Assembly: GCA_021203515.1 (NCBI GenBank)
Contig: JAJQAY010000084.1
Coordinates: forward strand, 1-64,000
DNA length: 64,000 nucleotides
Direction of reading: 5' to 3'
From: Bacteroides sp.
GTDB taxonomy: Bacteria; Bacteroidota; Bacteroidia; Bacteroidales; Bacteroidaceae
The position numbers and the translations under genes were made by a program. Numbering within the stretch: position 1 is the stretch's first letter; the number at the start of each line of letters is the position of its first letter. Shown in pieces: positions 48,472-57,660 of the stretch. The notes below the pieces were generated by a model. The model was not told where the DNA came from. It ran no database searches and worked only from the letters and a program-made list of their open reading frames with translations.

Positions 48472-48780
48472 TCACTCTTTCATAAATTCCCACTGAGACG
48501 CCTTCATGTCCACACAACCGTTTCTTCTGAAGACCACCCCTTCGCCCTCCAGTAATCCCCTTTGTTCTGCCCAAAACGGAACCAACCTTCCCTGGCTGTT
48601 CACCACCCTATGGCAAGGCAGATGCAGTTCGGCAGGTACATGGTGCATGGCATTGCCTACCATACGCGAACACTGGGGCTTGCCGATAAGATAAGCCATC
48701 TGCCCGTACGTCACTACACGTCCCGCAGGAATGGCGGCAACCACACTATATACTTCTTGCTGAAAGGTGTCTTTGTCCAT
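48472..48780 (-). CDS. MGMT-family DNA-binding-domain protein
   Basis: A 102-residue protein equal to only the C-terminal domain of O6-alkylguanine-DNA alkyltransferases: [62 protein letters not shown]. The PCHRV motif keeps the acceptor Cys, unlike alkyltransferase-like proteins that usually have Trp there. It may be a short active methyltransferase or a lesion-flagging protein. Next to nfo, so a repair pair is plausible. A TATCTTTG box lies on the minus strand at 48799-48806. Confidence 0.85.
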   Translation of the reverse strand: MDKDTFQQEVYSVVAAIPAGRVVTYGQMAYLIGKPQCSRMVGNAMHHVPAELHLPCHRVVNSQGRLVPFWAEQRGLLEGEGVVFRRNGCVDMKASQWEFMKE

Positions 48781-48798
48781 GAAATGCTCTTTTCAGGA

Positions 48799-48806
48799 CA
48801 AAGATA
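48799..48806 (-). promoter_or_regulatory. Probable -7 box of the MGMT-like/nfo unit
   Basis: The minus strand reads TATCTTTG, 18 bp before the start codon at 48780. Confidence 0.5.
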
Positions 48807-48836
48807 TAATTTATTTGGCAGGTATCCGATGCTTGT

Positions 48837-49319
48837 TTACAAGAAAGTGCTTGCTCCGAGCGTATTATCGGCATAAGTTATGTTCCGCTCACGAAGTATG
48901 TCTCCGTACGGAGTAAGCAGCAATTGATACTTCGTCTGCACATTCGCCATTTCCACCTGTATCGCCACTATCGGTTGCCATTCGGGAAATTGCACCCATA
49001 CGACATTCTGCACCATGCCACCGGCAAACTGGCTGGCGGCAAAGGTATTGAACACAGCGGCAGGCACTTCGTCCATTGTTCCCCAGTCCGTCTGTTTCAT
49101 TACCCACTTCGCATCGTCGGCAAACCAGACCTTGGTATCAAACCCATTCATCATAAAGTCTGCTACATAATATCCATCGTCTTGCGACCAAGCAATATCA
49201 TCGGCAGTGGGATACATCTTTTTAAGAACCGCCTGCACATTGGCAGGAGCATAATCGGCAAAAGCGGATACAGATGCCGAAAGCATCCCCAATAAGATAC
49301 ATAGTTTTAATATCTTCAT
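48837..49319 (-). CDS. PepSY-like (DUF2874) secreted protein
   Basis: 160 residues from the start MKILKLCILLGMLSASVSAFA, which is a signal peptide (an ATG 12 nt earlier is less likely). The mature part is two PepSY-like repeats: NVQAVLKKMYPTADDIAWSQDDGYYVADFMMNGFDTKVWFADDAKWVMKQTDWG and a second ending TKYQLLLTPYGDILRE. Such periplasmic proteins are thought to bind or inhibit partners; no role can be assigned here. Confidence 0.8.
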   Translation of the reverse strand: MKILKLCILLGMLSASVSAFADYAPANVQAVLKKMYPTADDIAWSQDDGYYVADFMMNGFDTKVWFADDAKWVMKQTDWGTMDEVPAAVFNTFAASQFAGGMVQNVVWVQFPEWQPIVAIQVEMANVQTKYQLLLTPYGDILRERNITYADNTLGASTFL

Positions 49320-49453
49320 CATCTCTTCCATTCATTATTGTTCCGATTTCAACAGTATTTCACCCGTTTTGTTTGGCCGTTTGCCCGTAAAGATTAACTT
49401 TACGGCAGAAACTAAGAAGATTAGTATTTATCACCTAAAAAAACAAGAACATT

Positions 49454-49726
49454 ATGGAAGCTAAACTTTACCAAAGCTGCGGAATGCCTTTATCATCCGA
49501 TGAAGTACGCGGTACGAATGCCGACGGTAGCCTCAGCGAGGACTATTGCACTTACTGCTATCAACAGGGGAAATTCACGCAAGACTGCACGATGGACGAA
49601 ATGATAGAACACTGTGCCCAGTTCACAGAAGAATTTAATAAGGATAGTGGAATGAACTTTACGAAAGAGCAGGCGATTGCCGGTATGAAGGAGTTTTTCC
49701 CGACGCTGAAACGCTGGCTGAAGTAA
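49454..49726 (+). CDS. Putative zinc-ribbon protein
   Basis: A 90-residue protein with YQSCGMPLSSDEVRGTNADGS and EDYCTYCYQQGKFTQDCTMDEMI: C-x2-P-like and C-x2-C pairs of the short zinc-ribbon family (PF12674-like) found in many gut bacteria. Function unknown. The stop is followed within 6 bp by a nested repeat. Confidence 0.75.
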   Translation: MEAKLYQSCGMPLSSDEVRGTNADGSLSEDYCTYCYQQGKFTQDCTMDEMIEHCAQFTEEFNKDSGMNFTKEQAIAGMKEFFPTLKRWLK

Positions 49727-49731
49727 TTCAA

Positions 49732-49906
49732 TTTCACCACAGATTATACAGATTAACACAGATTTGAGAGAAAAAAATTAAAGAAACGCAGATTAACGCA
49801 AATTCACGCAGATTATTTATAGGATAGAATTCCTTTTGCGAAAATCTGCGTTAATCTGCGTTTCAATAAAAATAATCTGCGTTAATCTGTGTAATCTGTG
49901 GTGAAA
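49732..49906. repeat. Nested inverted repeats with ACAGATTA and CGCAGATT arms
   Basis: Same two-layer structure as 30541-30722: TTTCACCACAGATTA outside and AACGCAGATTAACGC inside. The inner core is in reverse orientation relative to the copy at 30582-30671. It lies between two convergent genes. Confidence 0.85.
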
Positions 49907-49916
49907 AGTGAAACTA

Positions 49917-50381
49917 TCAATTGAAATAATACAAGAATATCGCCACCCCTTCGAGCGCTTTCTTCTTCTCATCCTGAATTTCGATAGCAAACTTGATTTC
50001 CACCTTAGCCACTCCGCGCAAGTTGGACAAGGATTGCAAACCGGCTACTAGACGAATACTCTGTCCCGACATCACTGCCTGACCGAATTTCATCTTATCC
50101 ATACCATAATTAATCATCATCTTCAGGTTATTCACTTCGATAATCTGGCTCCACAGATGCGGCAGCATGGACAGAGTGAGATAACCATGTGCAATGGTGC
50201 TATGGAAGGGACTCTCCACTTTGGCGCGCTCTGTGTCGACATGTATCCATTGATGATCCAAGGTTGTATCGGCAAATAAATTGATACGCTCTTGTGTAAG
50301 TTCCACATACTCCGAAACTCCGATTTGCTGGCCTACTAGCTTTTCAAACTCTTCATACGAGTCGATAACTACTTTTTCCAT
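49917..50381 (-). CDS. MaoC-family dehydratase
   Basis: A 154-residue hot-dog-fold protein: VGQQIGVSEYVELTQERINLFADTTLDHQWIHVDTERAKVESPFHSTIAHGYLTLSMLPHL, with the hydratase Asp/His pair in the ADTTLDHQWIHVD segment and the family's AHGYLTLSM motif. Likely (R)-specific enoyl-CoA hydratase-like; the pathway is not indicated by neighbours. Confidence 0.88.
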   Translation of the reverse strand: MEKVVIDSYEEFEKLVGQQIGVSEYVELTQERINLFADTTLDHQWIHVDTERAKVESPFHSTIAHGYLTLSMLPHLWSQIIEVNNLKMMINYGMDKMKFGQAVMSGQSIRLVAGLQSLSNLRGVAKVEIKFAIEIQDEKKKALEGVAIFLYYFN

Positions 50382-50558
50382 TATTCTCTTTTATTTGATA
50401 AATTATAAGTTTACACATTTCAGGATGCAAGAAATCGGTAACAAATATATCGGTTATTCCAGCAAAAACAAAGTCCCAAGCCACTTTTTTACTCTATCTA
50501 AAATCACATATTAGCATTATTTTTTATTTCTGTTTCCCTAATGTATTCAAAAATAATA

Positions 50559-50566
50559 TATCTTTG
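50559..50566 (+). promoter_or_regulatory. -7 box upstream of the histidine kinase
   Basis: TATCTTTG lies 50 bp before the start codon at 50617. Confidence 0.5.
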
Positions 50567-50616
50567 TGTCACTTATATGATTAAAAATCGCATACACCAC
50601 TATAGATATTTTCCAC

Positions 50617-52494
50617 ATGAGCTCTGAACTAAACAATAATTTGCTATCGGAAATGCTGACTAACGCCAATATGGGTTGGTGGGAGGCTGATTTAAAGAGC
50701 GAAACTTACACCTGCTCCGAATATATTTCCTGCATATTAGGGTTGAATGCAAACGGCATCATCAGTTTTAAGGATTTTAACAAACTTATTTTAAAGGAAG
50801 AACAACATCACACATCAGTTCATACTTTCGATAATGTTCAACAAATATCGGAAGCCGTATATCTGCTTGATACCGTAAAAGGCCCTATGTGGATACGCAG
50901 CAAAGTCTGCATGCATAAAACAGATGAAAACGGCAATATCAAAGTTTATGGCATTGCCGAAATACAAGACGGGCCTAATATGTCATCCGCCTCGCAAGTG
51001 TTGCAGCAGAGAGAGCGTCTTTTCCATAATATCTATAAGAATTTGCCGGTCGGGATTGAGCTCTACAATATACAGGGCGTACTGATAGACCTGAACGATA
51101 AGGAGGTGGAAATGTTCCATATAAAGGGAAAAGACGATATCCTGGGGATTAATATCTTTGAAAATCCTATATTCCCGGAAGAGATGAAAGAGAAGCTGAG
51201 AAAACACGAAGACGCCGATTTCACTTTCCGGTACGACTTCTCAGGAGTCGGCGATTACTATGTATCTCAAAAGAAAGAGGGTACAATGGATCTTGTGACT
51301 AAAGTTACGACTCTTTATGATGATGACAATCAGCCCGTCAACTATCTGCTGATTAATGCCGACAAGACCGAAACGACCGTAGCCTACAACAAGATACAGG
51401 AATTTGAAAGCTTCTTCGAGCTTGTGGGAAATTATGCCAAAGTGGGTTATGCCAATTATAATATTCTCACCAAAAAAGGATACGCACAGCGTAGCTGGTA
51501 CAAGAATGTCGGCGAAAAGGAAGACACACCGCTGTTCGAGGTTATCGGCGTTTACAGCCATCTCCATCCTGATGACCGCGCTGTTATGAACAACTTCCTG
51601 AATGATGTGGTGAAAGGGACGGAGAACAAGTTAAGCCGGGAAGTACGTGTTTTCAGGGAAGACGGCACCCATTCGTGGACACATATCAATCTCATCGTAA
51701 GGCAATATGCTCCGGAAAACGGAATTATAGAGCTGCTCTGCATCAACTACGACATCACAAAGCTGAAGAATACGGAAGCAATGCTCATCCAGGCCAAAGA
51801 AAAAGCGGAAGAATCGGACCGGCTGAAGTCTGCCTTCCTTGCCCACATGAGCCATGAAATCCGCACGCCGCTGAATGCAATTATCGGTTTTTCCAGCCTG
51901 CTGCCCCACCTGAACGACATACAGGAAAAAGAGCATTACATTTCATTGATTAACCATAACAACGAACTGCTGCTGAACATCATCGATGATGTATTGGAAC
52001 TGTCCAAGATAGAAGCCGGACATGTAGAACTCAAACCGGAATGGTTTAATCTGCCCGAACTCATCCACGAAAGTATCTCCGAACATGAGAATAACGTCCC
52101 GGAAGGTGTAGAACTCACGGCCGAATATTCGTCGGACATCTGCCTGATAGAGCAAGACCCGACAGGCATCCGGCAGGTTCTGAACAACCTCATTTCCAAT
52201 GCCCTGAAGAATACGACACGGGGACATGTAAAAGTGTCTTATGAGGTCAGCAAGACAGTAGCTAAAATAAGCGTCTCCGATACCGGGCGCGGCATACCCC
52301 AGGATAAATTGGAGAAGATATTCGAACGGTTTGAAAAAGTAGATACCTTTATGCAGGGAGCCGGATTGGGGCTGCCTATCAGTAAGTCTATTATCGAAAA
52401 GATGAACGGAAAAATCGAGGTGACATCAACTATAGGTGTAGGAAGTACGTTTATAATAACGTTCCCCTGCGGGATACGAAAAGAAACCTTGTAG
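50617..52494 (+). CDS. PAS-domain sensor histidine kinase (soluble)
   Basis: 625 residues with no membrane segment or signal. Two to three PAS-like domains span residues 1-390 (NANMGWWEADLKSETYTCSEYISCILGL; ERLFHNIYKNLPVGIELYNIQGVLIDLNDKEVEMF; YAKVGYANYNILTKKGYAQRSWYKN). Then HisKA with HMSHEIRTPLNAIIGFSSLL (His413) and the HATPase_c boxes LNNLISNALKNT, VSDTGRGIPQDKLEKIFERF and GAGLGLPISKSIIEKMNGKIEV. No receiver domain and no adjacent response regulator, so it is an orphan cytosolic kinase. Confidence 0.92.
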   Translation: MSSELNNNLLSEMLTNANMGWWEADLKSETYTCSEYISCILGLNANGIISFKDFNKLILKEEQHHTSVHTFDNVQQISEAVYLLDTVKGPMWIRSKVCMHKTDENGNIKVYGIAEIQDGPNMSSASQVLQQRERLFHNIYKNLPVGIELYNIQGVLIDLNDKEVEMFHIKGKDDILGINIFENPIFPEEMKEKLRKHEDADFTFRYDFSGVGDYYVSQKKEGTMDLVTKVTTLYDDDNQPVNYLLINADKTETTVAYNKIQEFESFFELVGNYAKVGYANYNILTKKGYAQRSWYKNVGEKEDTPLFEVIGVYSHLHPDDRAVMNNFLNDVVKGTENKLSREVRVFREDGTHSWTHINLIVRQYAPENGIIELLCINYDITKLKNTEAMLIQAKEKAEESDRLKSAFLAHMSHEIRTPLNAIIGFSSLLPHLNDIQEKEHYISLINHNNELLLNIIDDVLELSKIEAGHVELKPEWFNLPELIHESISEHENNVPEGVELTAEYSSDICLIEQDPTGIRQVLNNLISNALKNTTRGHVKVSYEVSKTVAKISVSDTGRGIPQDKLEKIFERFEKVDTFMQGAGLGLPISKSIIEKMNGKIEVTSTIGVGSTFIITFPCGIRKETL

Positions 52495-52508
52495 CAACCC
52501 CCTTTATC

Positions 52509-53234
52509 ATGAAGAAAGCCATTATCATAGGAGCCACCTCGGGCATCGGGCAGAACGTAGCCCAAATACTGGTACAGCAAGGCTGGCATATCGGCATTGC
52601 CGGACGGCGCGAAGAAGCGTTACTGAAATTACAGACCACCGCACCTGCCCGGATAGAAATCCAGCAGCTCGACGTGACAAAAGAGGATGCGACCGAACGT
52701 CTGCACCAACTGATAGATAAATTGGGAGAGATAGACTTGTTCTTCTTCAGTTCGGGCATCGGCTTTCAGAACCGGAACCTGGAGCCTGAAATCGAACTGA
52801 ACACGGCGCGCACCAACGTGGAAGGCTTTACGCGCATGGTAACGGCCGCCTTCAACTATTTCAAAGCAAAAGGTGGCGGACATATTACTGTCATCAGTTC
52901 CATTGCAGGCACCAAAGGTCTGGGAGTCGCTCCGGCCTACTCGGCAACCAAGCGGTTTCAGAACACCTACATCGATGCCTTAGCACAACTCTCCAGGATG
53001 CAGCACTTGAACATCCGCTTCACGGACATTCGCCCGGGGTTCGTGGCAACCGACTTACTCAAAGACGGAAAGTATCCGATGCTGATGATGCCCGACAAAG
53101 TGGCGCAACAGATTGTGAAAGCCTTGAAACAGAAAAAAAGAGTAGCCGTCATTGGCAGACGTTATCGTATCTTAGTATTTTTTTGGCGAATGATACCACG
53201 TTGGCTGTGGGAAAGGTTGCCCATAAAGAATTGA
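52509..53234 (+). CDS. Short-chain dehydrogenase/reductase
   Basis: 241 residues. Rossmann motif KAIIIGATSGIGQNVAQILVQQGWHIGIAGRREE, NAG-equivalent FSSGIGFQNRNLEPE, catalytic Ser in ITVISSIAGTKG and Y-x3-K in YSATKRF. It begins 15 bp after the kinase stop, so probably same transcript. A C-terminal amphipathic stretch (YRILVFFWRMIPRWLWERLPIKN) could touch the membrane. Substrate unknown. Confidence 0.9.
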   Translation: MKKAIIIGATSGIGQNVAQILVQQGWHIGIAGRREEALLKLQTTAPARIEIQQLDVTKEDATERLHQLIDKLGEIDLFFFSSGIGFQNRNLEPEIELNTARTNVEGFTRMVTAAFNYFKAKGGGHITVISSIAGTKGLGVAPAYSATKRFQNTYIDALAQLSRMQHLNIRFTDIRPGFVATDLLKDGKYPMLMMPDKVAQQIVKALKQKKRVAVIGRRYRILVFFWRMIPRWLWERLPIKN

Positions 53235-53266
53235 TTTCGTATCTTCACGCCACCAAACAACCCCTC

Positions 53267-53343
53267 ACTCCCCTAAAGGGGAAGATGAATACTTTTGATT
53301 ATAACCGGACTATCAATCTTCCCCTTTAGGGGAGTGAGGGGTA
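53267..53343. repeat. CCCCTTTAGGGG inverted-repeat element 5' of the transglycosylase gene
   Basis: Arms CCCCTCACTCCCCTAAAGGG / CCCTTTAGGGGAGTGAGGGG flank a centre containing GAATACTT and ACTAT. It ends 14 bp before the start codon at 53357. Confidence 0.8.
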
Positions 53344-53356
53344 AAGCATTAGAAAT

Positions 53357-54337
53357 ATGAATAAGAAACCAACCTATATAGTCCTTACCGCCGCCGTTGC
53401 CTTATGCGCAGGCATCAGTCTGCCCTTCCTCTTCGGCTACAGCACCTTGAACCCCGAACAGCAATCCGTAAAATCGGAAGTCCCCTACTGCGTCAGCCCC
53501 CTCACCGTGCCGGACAAGATTACCTTTGCCGGACAAAACATCGACCTGCTGCGCTACGACCACCGCGAACGCATGGACCGGGAACTGATGTCTTTCACCT
53601 ACATGCACTCCACCACGATGCTCACCGTGAAACGCGCCAACCGATACTTCCCCCTCATAGAGCCGATACTGAAAGCGAACGGCGTGCCCGACGACTTCAA
53701 ATACCTGGCCGTCATAGAAAGCAACCTCAACCCGCTTGCCAAGTCGCCCGCCGGTGCCGCCGGATTGTGGCAGTTCATGCAGGGCACGGGACGCGAATAC
53801 GGCCTGGAAGTGAACAACAACATCGACGAGCGCTACCATGTAGAAAAAGAAACGAAAGCCGCCTGCAAATATCTGAAAGAGGCTTATAGCAAATACGGTA
53901 ACTGGCTGTGCGTAGCCGCCGCCTACAATGCCGGACAGGGACGCATCTCCACACAGTTGCAGAAGCAAATGGTCAGCCAGGCCGTCGACTTGTGGCTGGT
54001 AGAAGAAACCTCCCGCTACATGTTCCGCCTGCTGGCAGCCAAAGCCGTCATCAGCAATCCCCAGCAATACGGTTTCCTGCTGAAGCGGGAACACCTCTAC
54101 CCACCCATCCCCTACACGGAAGTAAAGGTCACCACGGGCATCGAAAACCTGGCACAATTCACCAAGGACAAAGGCATCACCTACGCCCAACTGAAAGACG
54201 CCAACCCGTGGTTGCGCGACGCTTCGCTGATGAACAAAAGCGGACGAACCTACATCCTGAAAATACCGACACAAGCCGGTATGCACTACGACCCCAAGAA
54301 GATTGTACCTTATAATAAGAACTGGGTAATCAACTAA
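53357..54337 (+). CDS. MltD-like membrane-bound lytic transglycosylase
   Basis: 326 residues. An N-terminal signal/anchor (YIVLTAAVALCAGISLPFLFG) is followed by an SLT/Goose-lysozyme-like domain: YLAVIESNLNPLAKSPAGAAGLWQFMQGTGREYGLEVNN (catalytic Glu121), DERYHVEKETKAACKYLKEAYSKYGNWLCVAAAYNAGQGRI. The end resembles one LysM-like module (ENLAQFTKDKGITYAQLKDANPWL). It cleaves peptidoglycan glycan strands to anhydro-muropeptides. Followed 12 bp later by the MgtC-family gene. Confidence 0.9.
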   Translation: MNKKPTYIVLTAAVALCAGISLPFLFGYSTLNPEQQSVKSEVPYCVSPLTVPDKITFAGQNIDLLRYDHRERMDRELMSFTYMHSTTMLTVKRANRYFPLIEPILKANGVPDDFKYLAVIESNLNPLAKSPAGAAGLWQFMQGTGREYGLEVNNNIDERYHVEKETKAACKYLKEAYSKYGNWLCVAAAYNAGQGRISTQLQKQMVSQAVDLWLVEETSRYMFRLLAAKAVISNPQQYGFLLKREHLYPPIPYTEVKVTTGIENLAQFTKDKGITYAQLKDANPWLRDASLMNKSGRTYILKIPTQAGMHYDPKKIVPYNKNWVIN

Positions 54338-54349
54338 AAGAAAAAACCT

Positions 54350-55020
54350 ATGATGATGTTAAACTTCGACTTTGTACTCCGCCTGCTGGTGGCCGGCGTA
54401 TTGGGTGCCGTTATCGGACTGGACCGCGAATACCGCGCCAAGGAGGCAGGCTACCGGACACACTTTCTGGTATCATTGGGAAGTGCATTAATCATGATTG
54501 TATCCCAATACGGCTTTCAGGAAATCATTCAGCAAGACAGCGTCACGCTAGACCCAGCCGTGTGGCAGCCCAGGTTGTCAGCGGCATCGGCTTTATCGGT
54601 GCAGGCACCATCATCTTCCAGAAGCAGATAGTGCGCGGACTGACTACCGCCGCCGGCATATGGGCCACGGCAGGCATCGGATTGGCCATCGGAGCAGGCA
54701 TGTACACCATCGGCATTGCCGCCACCCTGCTGACACTGGCGGGGCTCGAACTCCTCAGCTACCTGTTCAAGAGTCTCGGCACGAAAAGCTCCATGATAAC
54801 GTTCTCCACCCACAGCAAAGAGACGCTCAAAGAAGTATCCGCACGTTTCAACTCACGCGATTACCTGATTGTGTCCTACAATATGGAGAAGCACCGCCAG
54901 GGCGAAACCGATAATTATCAGGTGACGATGGTCATCAAGTCCAAGCTGAATAACGACGAAGGACACCTGCTGCAACTGATGCAGGAGTTCCCCGACATCA
55001 CCGTGGAACGGATAGAATAA
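54350..55020 (+). CDS. MgtC/SapB-family membrane protein (frame broken)
   Basis: About 223 residues. The N-terminal membrane region FVLRLLVAGVLGAVIGLDREYRAKEAGYRTHFLVSLGSALIMIVSQYGF is the MgtC signature, continuing ...VAAQVVSGIGFIGAGTIIFQKQIVRGLTTAAGIWATAGIGLAIGAGMY. The C-terminal domain is soluble and ACT-like. One base is missing near 54551-54556 (LDPSRVAAQVVSG expected). Associated in other bacteria with magnesium limitation; role here unproven. Confidence 0.87.
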
Positions 55021-55027
55021 GAGGATT

Positions 55028-55800
55028 TTACGGCTGCTTCTCCGTCAGATACTTCCAGTAGCGCACGGGCATGTCCTGCTTGTGCTTGCGGGGATTGAGC
55101 CTTTCCTTGATGCAGATAGCCTTGAAATAAGTCTTCCAGAGTTGCTGAAAGAGCTTTTCATCTTTATCCATCAGGCTTTCGTCGAGCATCCCGGTGACAA
55201 GATGACCCTCGCGGCTGTCTTCGCCGAACGTCACCTGCCGCACCTCCTTCAAATCATAGTAGTATCCGTAGGCCCGCTTGATGTCGTAAATCAGCCAACG
55301 CTGGTCGGCAAAGCGGTCTTTGAAGTGCCCGGTCACAGGGGCAAGGCATTCTTCTCCGGCTCCACGGCGGCAAAGTAAGTCCCGTCCGCCGCCTTCTGAA
55401 AGCGGATGAACTGCATCATGCGCATCCGTTCCCAGTCCACCCGCTTCCACATGCGCGAAAACTCCAGCACATCGGCATCGGCAAAGTTTGTCTCGATGGA
55501 ACGGGATGCATCTATCGCCTTGCGGATATAGCGAAACAAGAGTGGAGCCGTTTCCGGCTCTTCCGCCAACCAACATTGGGTAAGGCAAGCCAGGGCCGAC
55601 TGCGAAAGCTTCTTCTCCAACCCGCGCCAGACGCGGCCCGCCTTCTCTTCATCAGTAATCACCGTAAAAACTTCATCGTGGAACAACGGAAGCGGCTCCC
55701 CCTCCACTATCAAAGCATCGGGGAAAGTGCGGCGGGAATAGGCCTCGAAAACAGCGGTCAGCAATCCCTCGAAGATATTATCGTATAGAAAGATATTCAT
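55028..55800 (-). CDS. TIGR03915/DUF4130 putative DNA metabolism protein (frame broken)
   Basis: About 257 residues beginning MNIFLYDNIFEGLLTAVFEAYSRRTFPDALI and continuing RMWKRVDWERMRMMQFIRFQKAADGTYFAAVEPE...VTGHFKDRFADQRWLIYDIKRAYGYYYDLKEVRQV. This matches the SAM/SPL-linked partner family TIGR03915. A base is missing near 55340-55352. It starts 1 bp past the end of the radical-SAM gene and is surely translationally coupled. The pair is suspected to act in DNA modification or repair; biochemistry unknown to me. Confidence 0.82.
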
Positions 55801-55801
55801 G

Positions 55802-57067
55802 TCATTCGTCCCGGAAGTCGAGCAGCAACTGGCGCTCGTCCGCCTGCTTCTTGGGTTTCTGTATCAGGAGGTTGCGCACTCCTTGCGGGGTCATTTCGTT
55901 CACCGTTCGCATGGGCAGTTCGCTGCAAGTGATGAAGTACTGCGCCTTCTTCATCACCACCCCTATCTTCTTCAACTGATAGAAGCCCAGCTTGGAGAAG
56001 CGCCGTGAGGCCACAATCAGCCGGGCGGACTTCACCCCGATGCCGGGCACGCGGAGTATCATTTCATAATCGGCCTTGTTGATGTCCACCGGAAACTGCT
56101 CGGGATGGCGCAACGCCCACGACAGCTTGGGGTTTATCTCCAGGTCGAGGTCGGGATAGGCATCGTCCACTATCTCGTCCACCTTGAACCGATAGAAACG
56201 CAGCAGCCAGTCGGCCTGATAGAGGCGGTTTTCGCGCACCAGGGGCGGTTGCTTCAGGGCGGGCAGGCGCTTGTCGTAGGTGTTTACGGAGATATAGCCG
56301 GAGTAATAGACGCGCCGCATGGTGGGCCGCTGATAGAGGGAAGACGAGAGATAGAGTATGTCCTTGTCCGTCTCGGCAGTGGCGCCCACAATCATCTGCG
56401 TGCTCTGCCCGGCAGGGGCGAAACGGGGGGCATAGCGATACTTCTTGCGCTCTTCCGCACTCTCCAGCACGCCTTGCTGTATGTAGCGCATCGGAGCAAA
56501 CACGCTCTGGTGGTCTTTCTCCGGGGCGAGGCGTTTCAGGCTCTCCTCCTTTGGGATTTCCACGTTCACGCTGAGGCGGTCGGCATAAAGCCCGGCTTCG
56601 GTCACCAGCTCGCGACTGGCGCCGGGGATGCTTTTCAGGTGGATATAGCCGTTGAAGCGGTGCACCGTGCGGAGGTCTTTGGCCACACGCACCAGTCGCT
56701 CCATCGTATAGTCGGGGTTGCGCACCACGCCACTGCTGAGGAAGAGTCCCTCGATATAGTTGCGGCGGTAGAACTCCATCGTGAGGTCCACCAACTCGCT
56801 GACGGAGAGGGTGGCGCGGGGCAGGTCGTTGGAACGGCGGTTGATGCAGTAGGCGCAGTCGTAGATGCAGTAGTTCGTCAGCATCACCTTCAGCAGCGAA
56901 ATGCAACGGCCGTCTTCGGCAAAGCTGTGGCAGATACCCCAGCCGCCCACGGTGTTGCCCACCATGCCCTTCTTGTTGGAGCGCACGGTGCCACTGGAAG
57001 CGCAAGAGACGTCATACTTTGCCGACTCTGCCAGTATCTTCAACTTATTTAATACGTTTTCGTCCAT
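55802..57067 (-). CDS. TIGR03916 putative radical-SAM DNA repair/modification protein
   Basis: 421 residues from ATG at 57067 (MDENVLNKLKILAESAKYD). An ATG at 57091 would overlap the upstream terminator. Radical-SAM Cys cluster LTNYCIYDCAYCINRR (C-x3-C-x2-C), then LSSGVVRNPDYTMERLV and NVEIPKEESLKRLAPEKD. The C-terminus has a helix-hairpin-helix (ILRVPGIGVKSARLIVASRRFSKLGFYQL), a DNA-binding module. Coupled to the TIGR03915 gene downstream. Confidence 0.9.
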   Translation of the reverse strand: MDENVLNKLKILAESAKYDVSCASSGTVRSNKKGMVGNTVGGWGICHSFAEDGRCISLLKVMLTNYCIYDCAYCINRRSNDLPRATLSVSELVDLTMEFYRRNYIEGLFLSSGVVRNPDYTMERLVRVAKDLRTVHRFNGYIHLKSIPGASRELVTEAGLYADRLSVNVEIPKEESLKRLAPEKDHQSVFAPMRYIQQGVLESAEERKKYRYAPRFAPAGQSTQMIVGATAETDKDILYLSSSLYQRPTMRRVYYSGYISVNTYDKRLPALKQPPLVRENRLYQADWLLRFYRFKVDEIVDDAYPDLDLEINPKLSWALRHPEQFPVDINKADYEMILRVPGIGVKSARLIVASRRFSKLGFYQLKKIGVVMKKAQYFITCSELPMRTVNEMTPQGVRNLLIQKPKKQADERQLLLDFRDE

Positions 57068-57089
57068 AATAGCCGAGCCAAAAGTAAAC

Positions 57090-57127
57090 AAAAAGCCCGG
57101 ATTTCATGCACGAAATCCGGGCTTTTT
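57090..57127. terminator. Strong bidirectional terminator
   Basis: Perfect stem AAAAAGCCCGGATTTC / GAAATCCGGGCTTTTT with a 6-nt loop. It ends the HU-like gene on the minus strand. Confidence 0.92.
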
Positions 57128-57137
57128 CCTCCGCGAT

Positions 57138-57617
57138 TTATCCCAGTGGGTTTTCCTCCTGGTCGTCGTCGCCTCCACCTGCGCTGCCACCGCCTTCGGG
57201 CGATGAGTCGTCCGCGTTTCCGCCCCACTCCACACAGAAGATGTTTTCGCTGATGAGCGAGCGCGTCATGGTGCTTTCACCGCTTTTGCGACGGCTCTCC
57301 TGGAGGAAGCGCACGCGCACTCCGTTGATTTGCGAGGCGTTCACCTCCTTGGCGGTTTTCACGCCGTTGCCCGATGCCTGGCAGGTGTAGTAGAACGTGC
57401 CCAGCCCGTCGAGCTTGACGGTGCGCCCCTGCGCCATGTAGTCGCCTAGCACACCGCCCAGCGCCTTGAGCACGGCAAAAGTGTTCGCCGGGCTGACGGT
57501 GGACTCAGCCGCCAGTCGCTTGGACACTTCGTCCGTGGTGACGGGTCTGTCCAGGGTTACAGTATGCGGATACCACAATCCGTTCATTTTTTTCTGAACT
57601 TTCTTAAAGGATACCAT
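57138..57617 (-). CDS. HU-like DNA-binding protein with acidic/glycine-rich tail
   Basis: 159 residues. The first 125 match the Bacteroidetes HU-like domain (MVSFKKVQKKMNGLWYPHTVTLDRPVTTDEVSKRLAAESTVSPANTFAVLKALGGVLGDYMAQGRTVKLDGLGTFYYTCQASG). The tail is GGNADDSSPEGGGSAGGGDDDQEENPLG. Such proteins are abundant in Bacteroides and bind DNA without strong specificity. Single gene ended by a strong hairpin; a 22-bp repeat array lies upstream. Confidence 0.85.
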   Translation of the reverse strand: MVSFKKVQKKMNGLWYPHTVTLDRPVTTDEVSKRLAAESTVSPANTFAVLKALGGVLGDYMAQGRTVKLDGLGTFYYTCQASGNGVKTAKEVNASQINGVRVRFLQESRRKSGESTMTRSLISENIFCVEWGGNADDSSPEGGGSAGGGDDDQEENPLG

Positions 57618-57660
57618 AATGATTTGTTTAGTGCTCTCTGACGGTTTCTGAAGGGGGTGG

